Of a stretch of DNA of 31,105 bases, positions 21,801-31,012 are shown piece after piece; the first letter of the stretch is position 1; every line of letters begins with the position of its first letter. The DNA comes from Silene noctiflora (taxonomy: Eukaryota; Streptophyta; Magnoliopsida; Caryophyllales; Caryophyllaceae), in NCBI GenBank assembly GCA_009801015.1, contig VHZZ01023712.1, forward strand, positions 1 through 31,105. Direction: 5' to 3'. Made by a program: the position numbers and the translations under genes. Under the pieces are notes generated by a model. It worked only from the letters and a program-made list of their open reading frames with translations. It was not told the DNA's origin and did not search any database.

Positions 21801-22644
21801 TGGGCCATACAATAGTCTGATAGATATTCAAAAGTTATGGGTGTGGAATCCTTATGTGATTCTGTGAGTTTGTGACCCTTTCCAACTAAGAAGTATCCTA
21901 ACAGAGACAGAAAGGATTTACGGGACAAAAGTGTGGAGATTAGAGTATGAACTATGAAGCGTGTAGAATATTTTTTGACGGTTCTAGGTCTTAATTTTGC
22001 AAAATCTCTGTCACTTTCGAAAAGTCGAACTGTGCTACAGGATGTGTGTCCTCATACTCGTATCCTCATTATATGAAAATTTCCTGTGTCTTGGAGTTGT
22101 GTCTGAACGAGTCCAACACTTGAATATGTGTGGTGTCCCACATTTATGTACTTGAGTCCGAGTTACACAGCTGCCCAGAGGGTTGCGAATTGAATCAACC
22201 AAAAGGCACTTCATATTATTTGAAGTGCAAACAATATAGTACGCCATTTTCCATCATTTTCCAAAGCCAAAGAACATTAGAAGGGTAAAACCAGACGTTA
22301 TCTTCGCATGTTGATCATATTAGCAGGCTAGCAGCCTATGAATTTGTTCTTGCATGGAACTCCTACTTCCTTCACTGTTATTTGATGTTGATGTTAATTT
22401 ACTGTAATGGAGTTCATACTTCTTAAAAAATCTGACGACTTCACAACCTCCCGTTGGAAAAAAGAAAGAAAACTGACGTCTCAAATCCTCTTTTTATGTA
22501 CTGCAGTTTGAGATGCCGACTAAAAAGGTTGAAGAATGCCATCCAAACAGGCCAACAAAGCCGCCTCCTGTTGCAAAAGCACCCGCAAAAACCACTATTC
22601 CACAAGCACCTCCGGCAGATGACGTCCCAGGCACGTCTGCTTAA
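18855..22644 (+). CDS. Small cysteine-rich plant protein with CX3CX3C arrays (about 130 aa)
   Basis: Five exons: 18855-18916, 20661-20710, 21057-21160, 21525-21563, 22507-22644 (TAA). Exons 2-5 are well supported by GT-AG sites and joining phases. Exon 1 (MGITLWKSMHPQICCTHPNS) is the likely start, with context AACAATGGG, but its junction is uncertain: donor 18916|GTATTT must pair with the second of two nearby acceptor AGs (20659-20660). An alternative, donor 18936|GTAAAT to acceptor 20656, gives 138 aa. In the 130-aa model cysteines lie at 14, 15, 24, 28, 38, 42, 46, 74, 78, 82 and 96: CKKGC, then DECVSECDQIC, then ECFHACVAGC. Between them is YKDPVLKDQQWSSYIDRSPG. The tail is rich in Pro and Lys and ends DDVPGTSA. 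I see no signal peptide or membrane segment. The core reads like a conserved plant-wide protein, but I do not recognise its function. Long introns (up to 1.7 kb) carry MITE remnants. Confidence 0.78.
19333..19472. mobile_element. Decayed hAT-like MITE in intron 1
   Basis: TTAGTGGCGGAACTAGG at the left and CCTTGCTAGCTCTGTATCCTA at the right are weak inverse matches of each other. The GGCGGAACTAGG start resembles the ends of common plant hAT MITEs. The interior GGGAGGGTGAGGCGAGGCG is unusually GC-rich for the intron. No duplication could be fixed. Confidence 0.4.
20008..20099. mobile_element. Stowaway-like MITE in intron 1 (about 92 bp)
   Basis: Starts TACTCCCTCTGTCACGGTCC and ends GATTCAGGCAGAGTGAATA, imperfect inverse ends bounded by TA. 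The CTCCCTC(T/C)GTC start is the usual signature of Stowaway elements. The interior ends in AT-rich CGTGAAAGATATTTTAATC. Confidence 0.55.
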
Positions 22645-23462
22645 GACCACATTCCGTCTACCCCTGATTTCTAGTTATATCTCTTAAGTAATCCAGTAGT
22701 TAATCATTTTTCTAGGCAGATACTCCAATTTTGATTGGTGGTTTTGGCAGGGCATTTCTGTAGTTTACCCATCCCGTCTCTTCACTTTTCGGGATAAAGA
22801 GCTTGTTTTCTTTTTCTATCTTTTCGGTGTCCTGCCAAACCAGCTGTGGTGTTCTGTCGAACAGTCAATGAGGTTTACAACAGATAGTTTGGTAGCATAC
22901 AAACTAACAATCTCTAAGACATGGCATTTGATTTATGTCTCCTGAAAGCGAATTTTATTGCTAAATCAGTGTATCAGAAAAGAAAGCTGTTGATCTCTAT
23001 TGTGGTTGATGTGCTCGTTGTATACGAAATGTCTGCAGCATTTTATTTTTGGGTTTACAAGACCAGGAGTTACAAGTTGTTTCGGATGTACGCAGCCTTA
23101 GTTCATATGACCCAAAATGAAAACTGCGGCAAAATCTACAATAACCGAGATTGATCTCTCCACCTTCTTTTGTTATCGAGATATTGAGTACCCAAAAAAG
23201 GTTAATATGTACACAACAGTACAACAAAATGAACTTGTTTAGGTTCTTTCTTTTCATTCCTCGAACCCATTTCTGATCAACAGAGCTGTACAAGGATATT
23301 TACATATTTTCCTAAATACCGAATTTTCAAAACACACAATTTCTGCCTACCATAATAAAGGCAGAGTTTTCCCATGACTAATCTAAATAGACAAGGTCCT
23401 CCTGCAATTGGGGAATAGAAGGGACTAACAGACTACTGTAGGTTCTAAGGAAGTGGATGACT
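22645..23462. other. Convergent 3' UTR interval
   Basis: Lies between the stop codon of the plus-strand cysteine-rich gene and the stop codon of the minus-strand RING gene, so both 3' UTRs should lie here and may overlap. Reading frames inside (22921-23154 plus, 22997-23293 minus) show no family resemblance. A minus-strand AATAAA (TTTATT at about 23042) is a possible poly(A) signal. I see no repeat. Confidence 0.5.
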
Positions 23463-26400
23463 TCATTTCAGGTGAGAATCATAGGCGTCGAATAAAGATT
23501 CAGGAATAATCAAGGGCAGTTTCTCTATATACATAAACAACCTCCTGAGATTCTCCTTGGTTAGTATTGAAGGATCGACCACGTCTTTGCTGTCAGTGAA
23601 CACCCATAAGTCGCCTGAGTTAACCCTTTTGAGACTATCTCGGCAAAAGGGGCATGACTGTGACCTTGATCGCCTGAAACATCAGCAGAAACAAAAGAAA
23701 TAAGCAATTTCGTACGACACTACAAAGAATTGATACACGTGTCAGCTAGCTTAGCTGAAAGACCCAACACTAATAAGTGGTGGAACTCTAGACATGAGTT
23801 TGAACCTCGCCAACATCAAATACTATCTTTATGGCTACCATGGGTACCAATCCAGCAAATAAGAAATACAGAAACACAAAAATACTGATCTGCCCGAGAG
23901 GACAGATAATAGAATTCACTATTTTTTTCCGACACAGAAGACATCCAAATTCCAAACCAATTCATTATGTTTCCATTTTGGGCTGTAGTCCCAATTTATG
24001 TCTCAGGAATCTTTTCCTAGAACATTGGTACCAAAGCAAATGTATTGAATCCAAAGGTATCGTCATAGCAGTAGCTTTTTCCATTGTAATACTGTGCTGG
24101 AGCGCAAGCGAAATGGAAATCAATAAGTGTATAGTCAAGTTCTCCAATGGGTTAAGAAGCCAAGTGACAATTGACTCAAAGTAGAAAAAAAACGACAAAA
24201 AGGAACAAACAGAAATCCCTCTCGAGTTTGTCAGACAATGCTTGAAACGCCATTGCATGTGGCATGGTAAGAGATCGACTGTATGCAACCTTTTTTGGTG
24301 TTCAAACTTCGAAACACTAAAGAGGTTGTTTCAACACGACCCATAACTATATATAGATGTAAAAGAGTAACAATATATGGGTTAGGTATTGATAACACAG
24401 ATTCGCGGTGGTCAGTCTCACACTACATTAACATGAGACTATCTCTCAGGAGACGAAGTGAACAAGGAAAGTCGGGAGTTTACTTTTCATCAGCAGCTAA
24501 TGAACTGCTATGAAAATGTTCTTTTAACTGCAAATTAGTCAATTAGGTAAATGTCACAAAATGAGGCGAGCAAAATACAATAGGAATATAAAGAGATCAA
24601 AAGGATGAAAAAGGTTACCATTCTCGGTAGCATTTCAGGCACATGACATGGTTACAATTAGGTAGCACAATTTTACTGTAATTCTCCATGCAAATGCCAC
24701 ACTCTTCATCTCTTTCATTATCCATATCAGAGAACTGCCTATATTCCTCCTCATCTCTTTTACGGTATCTCTCCACGCACACAGCTTTCTGTTTTCTATC
24801 CTCTGTATCAGTAACACCACTTTCAAGTTGCAGTAGGGAAGGATAAATTACCGCTGCACAAAATGAACATATTTTCACATATGAATACGAAAGAGAAAAC
24901 ACAACACATTACACAGTAAATTCATGTTAAACAAGATCGAGCATTCAAGCCTACCATAAAACTCTCTAATGCTTGCCTTCCTTTCATGTGTAGACATAGT
25001 AGTGGTACCATCAACATAAACCTGGAGATGGAGATTACAGGTTAGCATCACCAAAGATCTAAAAAGCTAAAACCTTCTCAATAAGAATTAGACATCATTT
25101 TAAGCATTACCCCGATGAGACAAAGGCTTCCGCAAATGGCGGGGTAGATGGGGTTAAATACTTGGATATATGTAATATGTTGCTCTACACATGCCTTAAC
25201 AAAACAACGAGCCTGTGGATGACCCATGACATGCAATGAACGACTGTTACTTCCAACGTACAAAAAAGTGCAGACAATTTAGAGAGTTGTTTTACACTAT
25301 CCGATCATAATCCAAAACCAAAGAATATGGAGTTGTTAGCTTTTTGCCCCACACCAAGTTACAACTAGACAGAATGAACAACTATTCACCTTATAGATGA
25401 GAATTCTCAACAAGCCTAGAGCTCCGGCCAGCTGACAATCGGTCCACTGAACCAGGAAGAGCAAGAAGTGGGCAGCAGGAGCATATGACATTCTCATTTG
25501 GAGGCAAGCCCCATCATACTCTCGAGGCAATTCAGATGCCCTGACAACATGAAAATGCGAAATAAGAATGAACTCATTTTGATAAGAAAGATTCACTAGC
25601 ATAACAATCAAGCAATTCTCACAGACGAATAAACTCCCACCAAGTCGACACTAAATGCGATAAAAATTTTTGTTAAAACCAATAACAGGTTGGCCACTTG
25701 GCCCTAATCATACGAGATGTAATGGGACACAGACATGCCTCGACATTGAACACCTTTATCGTTCCGATAGAAATTCAACATCCAAAAGTGGACAAGCATA
25801 AGAAAAACAAATCTGAATGATCACCGTATCAACCCTAATGCCGGGATTAAGCAACATCCAAAAGTGGACAGTCTCACACTCCCTCACGAGTTAATATTCT
25901 TGAACATCATTGATCATACTCAATAACTCACCAACTTCACACTCAATCCAACAATTGTTTAATGTAGGGACTTCATTAAAATCCCAACTAACTTAGCATC
26001 CTTACTTCTCAACTCCCATTCATTTACTGCTATCGCCGTACCGACATTTCACCCACTTCTTTCTTCTCCAACACTTCTTGTGTTGAAAGCAAACATTCAT
26101 GGACTCAAAAACATATACGTTATATGTGAGTAATATTTTAATGAAATGGGAAGAACATATGAAGTTGGAGGGAGTAATAAACTTAGATAAAAAAGTACAA
26201 CTTCGTCTCAATCATTTGTTTAACTAAGATTAAAATACTCCCCACAAGCAATATAAAATGTAAACAAATGATTAAGACGCAGGGAGTAAAGTAACAACAA
26301 AAAAAGATAACAACTTTGACAACAAAAATCACAAAAGGGCTAATCAAACCCAAAGGGTGAAGATCATATGATAAAAAATCACCACAAAAATCAATCAAAT

Positions 26401-26795
26401 TAACCTCAATTCTACAGGGGTAACACACAATAAGAGTCTTAGAGGTTACCGTTAGTCTTGTGTAAGACGGTTTTACATACTACAGTGGAAAACGGATTCA
26501 AACATCTGTTTTACAAAAAATTGGTGTAAGACCGCTTTACACTTATTTGTATAGAGGTTAAACATACAAACTTTTCACATAAACTGACTAAAATAACAAT
26601 TACCCAACAATTTAGAACCCTTAACTATCATAAAACAACCATAAAAACATCAAAAAAGAGGTAGAAAAAATGTAAAATAGATAAAATTGAGACAGTAAAA
26701 AACATTGAAGTGGGTAATTTTTTCACTTACACAGTATTAGCATGCTGAATATCTGCTTCCAAAACTTTAAGAGAATCCTTGAAAGACTTTCTCAT
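23463..26795 (-). CDS. AIRP2: AIRP2-like C3HC4 RING E3 ubiquitin ligase (242 aa)
   Basis: Five exons (high to low): 26795-26731, 25540-25390, 25021-24955, 24853-24619, 23673-23463. All junctions are GT-AG with matching phases, ending in TGA, for 242 aa, which as I recall is also the Arabidopsis AIRP2 length. The N-terminal half carries the family's own conserved region: MRKSFKDSLKVLEADIQHAN, PREYDGACLQMRMSYAPAAH, FLVQWTDCQLAGALGLLRIL, MSTHERKASIREFY. The RING domain is at about 146-183: C146-GI-C149, C161, H163, C166, C169, C180-PF-C183, all zinc ligands present. The tail (VNSGDLWVFTDSKDVVDP, YIEKLPLIIPESLFDAYDSH) also matches the family. In Arabidopsis AIRP2 is a cytosolic E3 ligase that promotes abscisic-acid and drought responses. 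Nothing looks broken. The closest alternatives are the sister genes of the same RING subfamily, but exon 4 favours AIRP2 itself. Confidence 0.92.
26198..26289. mobile_element. Stowaway-like MITE in the AIRP2-like intron
   Basis: TACAACTTCGTCTCAATCAT with TTGTTTA at the left and TAAACAAATGATTAAGACGC with AGGGAGTA at the right are near inverse complements, giving arms of about 25 bases around a short AT-rich loop. The GACGCAGGGAGTA end is the usual Stowaway terminus. Confidence 0.65.
26450..26560. repeat. Small foldback repeat in the AIRP2-like intron
   Basis: GTCTTGTGTAAGACGGTTTT near 26455 and GGTGTAAGACCGCTTTACAC near 26522 are each nearly palindromic and pair with each other. AGAGGTTA occurs on both sides (26440-26447 and 26553-26560), a possible 8-bp target duplication; that would suggest a tiny non-autonomous element, but the ends are not certain. 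Confidence 0.45.
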
Positions 26796-27180
26796 GGAAG
26801 CAACATACATTTCTTAATATTTACACTTCTTTTTCTTCAATTTTTTTTACTAAATTACATAAAAAAAAATTCCCAACAAAGTAATCAAGCAAACAGCATA
26901 AATTATATATCAAAAAACAAAACCCAGTAAATAAATTCACTGAATTTTCTTGTTTTTTAGCATCAAAAGGTTAAAAATGTAACTTTATACAATAAATGGC
27001 ACACAATTCAAACACCAAAAAAAAAAGCACTCAAATTTAGATAAACTCACACCCACTAACTTTCTCTCTCTAGAGTATGGGAGGTGGTTTCTCTCTCTAA
27101 AAGAGGTGGCAGGTTTGGATTTTTCTGGGTTCTTCTTTAGACCAACTTTTTTCTTTTTTCTTTTTTAAAAAAAAATATTT
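26796..27180 (-). promoter_or_regulatory. Leader and promoter region of the AIRP2-like gene
   Basis: On the minus strand two AGAGAGAGAAA blocks (about 27059-27073 and 27087-27101) flank CCACCTCCCATACTC. GA/CT repeats of this kind are common near plant transcription starts and in 5' leaders. I see no clear TATA box; the A/T tract at 27160-27183 is the only candidate. The stretch to the start codon at 26795 is AT-rich with no uORF that stands out. Confidence 0.4.
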
Positions 27181-27316
27181 TTTGGGAGTTTTTTTTTGCT
27201 TGTGAGTAAAAGCAACAGAGAAAGGTGGATTATGTAATGGATTGATACATGCATTTTGTATTAAATTTTGTTTGAATATTCATAGTTTAATCGTTTGATA
27301 CTAGTATAATAATAAG

Positions 27317-27503
27317 GGGCAATTCTCATTTGTGACGGAAGGTATCCGTCACTTTGAGAAGACGGGTACCAAATTGTGAGACAAAAGACCCATGAGAGGA
27401 GAGAGGAAAGCAAGTGGAGGGGTGCCCCCACCTTTTGCTTTATTCGTTTTGTGAGTGGCATTACCCGTCACAAATACCGACCCGTCACAAGGGAGACGCT
27501 TTG
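27317..27503. mobile_element. MULE-type MITE, copy E (187 bp)
   Basis: Flanked by a perfect 9-bp target-site duplication AATAATAAG (27308-27316 and 27504-27512). Starts GGCAATTCTCATTTGTGACG and ends GTCACAAGGGAGACGCTTTG. It is the reverse complement of copy A (547-733), of the same length, and shares CCATGAGAGGAGAGAGGAAA and TTATTCGTTTTGTGAGTG. It sits upstream of the AIRP2-like gene. Duplicated flanks this clean point to a young insertion. Confidence 0.88.
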
Positions 27504-27512
27504 AATAATAAG

Positions 27513-28250
27513 ATGTTGACTTTGTTTACACCAATAATTTACATATATACTTTGATGGTACGATTGTTAGATTTAAGTTTTTAAATGTTGATATAGGTAG
27601 TGGAAGGTCGGGATTTGGAGTTAGCGGGGAGAAAATTATAGCGAGATAAACGGGTAATAGTATAGGGTAATTTTGAAAAAAAATTAATGATTTTAACTAA
27701 AAACTTCAAATTTTTCCTACAGCAATTAGGGCTGTCGTCCCATGCTCCACCACAGGGTGCGGGTAATAGATGTATTTTTTTCTTTTTCTGTGTACTGATG
27801 GGAGTGATTTCTGAGGTAAAAGAAACCGGCAAGAAACTTAGAGAGGGGAAAAAAACTCCAATAGCATTTTCTCAACTAATGACTCGAAGTTTTGCTTGTG
27901 GTGTATCGAGATGGACAATATGTTGTTCTGAAACTCCTTGATTTGTCAATCAGTGCTATTAGTATCCCGAAAATAATGTTCGAGCTTAACCAGCAATTTT
28001 TACTGTTTATATGGCGCTTACAATGGATAATAAGAGGACGAAGTGTTAACTTAATATGTGATCATCATTGACATGTAGCACTAACCATACGGATAAGGAG
28101 GCGATCAAAATGACGATTTTGAGCAATCTCGAGATCTGATACATGAGTTAGGATTTTAGTTCTCATAGATGTATAAGCTTCACAAAAACGGGTATCCCTG
28201 AAGATTCCACCTTATCCCGCTAGATCTAGGTTACCTTCAGAAGCACCGTC
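27513..28250. other. Intergenic, nothing recognised
   Basis: Unassigned sequence. The 84-aa plus-strand frame (27687-27941) and the 83-aa minus-strand frame (27581-27832) overlap one another and show no family resemblance or splice structure. TCCTACAGCAATTAGGG near 27715 looks like an acceptor by chance only. Confidence 0.4.
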
Positions 28251-29632
28251 TGTAACACCCTCATTTATTCTAGAGCCTTTAGCTAGGCCTCTCAATCAAA
28301 TAAGATAGTTATCATCTCGGTTTCCCGAGGTAGTGAATAACAAAGTAAAACAAACCAAAGTACTTTATGTAAATCTGATTAAATTTAAACTTTTAATATT
28401 ACAATTACTACGCAGCGGAAATAAGTAAAATACATAAAAATAAAGTTCCAGTCGACTAAGTGATCTAGACAGCAACTATGGTCCAACATCTCATGTCTTG
28501 CATCCCGCAAGCTCCCAAGTCCTCTAACTCAATACCTGTCAATCAAACTTTTCCCCAATTTGGTTCATTACAGGTGTTCACGAATACACTGTCAACCACG
28601 AGGTTGAGTAGGGACTAAATAACAACATAATTAAAGACAGTAATGTTAACACAATAATAATAAGTCCAACTCGTTATAAAAACCACAGGTTACGATAGCA
28701 CCCATAACATTCGTCCGTCCACAACATGCTTCAATCACACCCACTCCTCCAAACTACGTCTTAACGCTTCCTCAGCTCNGAATGTGCACATCTCCCTAGT
28801 AGTGAGCCTACTAGAGAAGAGACTCTGAGGGGNGGCCAGTGATCAACTTACGCCACAAGGACTAGCGGTTTCTCAGACCGGTCCCTTCAAATAAAACACA
28901 AGGACTAGCGGTATATCGGTCCCTTCAAATAAAATAACCATCCTCGACTCAACAACGTCCAAATTCTCAATATACTCATAACGGCTCCAACATCATAATC
29001 TCAACCCCATATAATCGCAATCACAATATTCCAAAAACAATAAACATTCACCAACAATTACAATTNAACAATTAAATAGTTGAGTAGGATAATCCCTACC
29101 TTTTAGCAAAATACTCCAAATAGCAATCCGAGCAAGATAAATAACAGATGTCCGTCAACAACACCCGTCACCTTAACAAACAATAATAAATAACAATTAC
29201 TAACTACTCACTTCACAACGATATTCCATTATATACATTAATCATGATTTATTATTATTATTATACGAAATCTATTAAATAGTTAAACCCGTTAATTAAA
29301 TCAATTAATAACAATATATACGAATACAAATACATCCCATCACATTATATTATTATGAACTTATTAAACATCGTATAAACATTAAAAAATTACACTTGTC
29401 TTATAAATCAACGATCAAACTAATTAATTAATTAGTTAATACGATTATAAACTCCGTCTCATAACCGATTATACGAGTCATACATTATTATTACTATACA
29501 AACAACTATAACAATCAAAACTTGTCATAAACGGACGCAAACAACCAACAACACCTACTACCCTACGGTTTTCCCCAGACAACCACCAACCACGCTTAGG
29601 TAACCACCCTAACCACACCGGCCAATCACCAC
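28251..29632 (-). mobile_element. LTR related to the 14658-17328 LTR, cut short
   Basis: TGTAACACCCTCATTTATTC at the left matches the outer LTR's end (TGTAACACCCTCATATACC). ATCATCTCGGTTTCCCGAGG matches its ATCTCGGTTACGCGAGG at the point where that copy was interrupted. GAATGTGCACATCTCCC and ACCTGTCAATCAAACTTTTC also have counterparts there. No GGTATTACA start (minus-strand 5' end) is seen before the CACTA-type terminus at 29633, so the copy seems truncated. Three N bases lie inside it. A pair of CACAAGGACTAGCGGT repeats is at about 28854 and 28900. Confidence 0.6.
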
Positions 29633-29850
29633 CACTAGTACAAAAATGACATACGGCCACGGTTAAAATGGACATATGGCTACGGTTGTACAACCGTAGC
29701 AAATCAAGGGGTAGCCTTAAGTGGAGAAGAAAAGGCTACGGTTGTGAACCGTAGCCATAAGTGAAGTTAAGGCTACGGTTATTAACCATTAACCGTAGCC
29801 ATATGTTGATAAAAGACTACGGTTCTCTTTTAACAACCGTAGCCATTTCT
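29633..29850 (+). mobile_element. CACTA-type terminus with four subterminal hairpins
   Basis: Starts CACTAGTACAAAAATGAC, close to the common CACTACTACAAAAA ends of plant CACTA (EnSpm) elements. Four hairpins of GGCTACGGTT and AACCGTAGCC follow at 29678-29701, 29734-29756, 29771-29800 and 29815-29844, the first a perfect 22-bp palindrome. Such repeats are the expected transposase-binding subterminal array. A matching opposite end with a 3-bp duplication was not found in the window, so the element's length is unknown. Confidence 0.65.
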
Positions 29851-30590
29851 CAATTAAAATTAAAAAAAAAAAATTAGAATTTTTTTTTCGGTTGAATGTA
29901 AAGCTTTTTCTTAAAATAATAATTAATTACAAAACCAATGTCTAACCTACAATTGTCATTACAAATCTACACCAATATTCAGAGCTAAACAAAATAAGCA
30001 TATTCTACTCGAATAGCTGAAGCTAGAGATCTTCCTCCATGATCCAAGTAGCATCATTAGACTTGATTTCCCCATAAAGAGTTTATTTGGCACAACTTCT
30101 AATAGTGACTTTAATGCTTCACAAACATGTTTTCGACCTGCCAAATTTGATACAAAAGAGTTATCCCAAGTGTTTATGATCTTCATTCAAGCTAGAGACT
30201 TCACTCTTTATATTTAAGTACATGGTGGAGATGAAAAAAATATACTTAAGGATCAAAATTGGAGATTGGGATTAAATAAAACATTAAGATAAATATGTAT
30301 GAAAATGAAGAAGAGTACGAAAAAACATACCACACTAAAAATTGAAGCTTATGTGCAGCTTAATATCTGAATGCCAGGGGGGAGATGTTATTTGCTAAAC
30401 GAGAATCGGATTTTGCAGCTGGAATAACCTAAAAGAAAAGAAGACAGCTCATAAGTCTAAATAGTCCTAACACAGTTAAGTAAAACAATTATAGACCAAC
30501 CCAAAAATACATACATATCCCTTATTTAACTATAAGGGTTTTCTGTAATAGTGCTTCATCGCTCATATAAGATTTTGAGTAAATACTAAC
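29851..30590. other. Unassigned, possibly transposon interior
   Basis: AT-rich. A 75-aa minus-strand frame (29959-30186) reads NTWDNSFVSNLAGRKHVCEA and continues to a stop; its codon texture is gene-like, but I do not recognise a family. It could be a captured gene piece inside the CACTA-type element. GTAATAGTG at 30545-30553 looks like an inverted CACTA end, but its flanks do not match. Confidence 0.35.
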
Positions 30591-30913
30591 CTGAAAATCA
30601 GTCCACATGCTTGCTATTCATTCTGGTAGTAGTCCATTTCTGACCAACTATGGTAGCTTGTCAAGGTACTCATAAAATACTCTTGATCAAAAACATCTAA
30701 AAAGTTGTTGCCATATATTATGAAGAGAGTCTCATCAGACGGATAAAGTCATGCACTGTCTCAAGCCAAATTACTCAATGAGGCATAGTATAAATATGGA
30801 ATAAGAATGCAAAAACCGAGATACCTTGAGTCTTGCCAAAATGATCTTTCATAGAGTTCTGGAATCACAAGAGTTGCATTAATAATACGAGCCACATCCA
30901 CCATGTCACAAAT
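30591..30913 (-). pseudogene. O-fucosyltransferase-family fragment (decayed)
   Basis: One well-formed exon at 30913-30825 (acceptor TTTGTAG, donor AAG|GTATCT) reads ICDMVDVARIINATLVIPEL then YERSFWQDS, the hallmark GICDMVAVAR-NATL-PELD-SFWQD stretch of plant GDP-fucose O-fucosyltransferases (DUF246/PF10250). Further on, DVFDQEYFMSTL at about 30698-30663 matches the next family segment (DIFDxxYFI). The obvious acceptor TTTTTAG would put it out of frame, and a TAG follows (minus strand, near 30620) before a donor at 30590. No upstream N-terminal exon or downstream catalytic exons were recognised. I read it as a captured or left-over fragment, not a working gene. Confidence 0.7.
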
Positions 30914-31012
30914 CTACAAATTTATAAAAACAATCAAATTTTGCATTTTCCAACTTGATTCTTCTTTGACTTTAATCTCATAAATTATCCTAATAGCTGC
31001 ATGTCAAACCAT
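30914..31012. other. Intergenic or intron-like spacer
   Basis: AT-rich DNA between the O-fucosyltransferase-like exon and the CACTA-type terminus. Nothing recognised. Confidence 0.4.

Larger units (their letters stand above)
25541..26730 (-). other. Intron 1 of the AIRP2-like gene (1190 bp) with MITE remnants
   Basis: Donor ACTGT|GTAAGT at 26730 and acceptor TTGTCAG at 25541. It holds a Stowaway-like element at about 26198-26289, a further GGAGGGAGTA end at about 26168-26177, and a foldback with TGTAAGACGGTTTTACA and TGTAAGACCGCTTTACA at about 26460-26541. There are no coding-like frames. Confidence 0.7.

Noticed and set aside
22441..22687. Overlapping 69-aa and 77-aa frames at the last exon of the cysteine-rich gene
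   Set aside because: They are off-frame shadows of exon 22507-22644, whose in-frame reading continues the conserved protein.
25078..25263. 61-aa minus-strand frame inside the AIRP2-like gene
   Set aside because: It lies wholly in the intron between exons 2 and 3; the flanking exons join in frame without it.
14658..28260. The LTRs at 14658-17328 and 28251-29632 as the two ends of one retrotransposon
   Set aside because: Two intact host genes lie between them, the sequences are clearly diverged, and a 5' LTR would need a primer-binding site and interior that are not present.
29633..30553. A complete CACTA element from 29633 to the inverted TAATAGTG at 30553
   Set aside because: The 3-base flanks (CAC and CTT) do not match, and the right side lacks the GGCTACGG subterminal units. 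The second end is probably chance.
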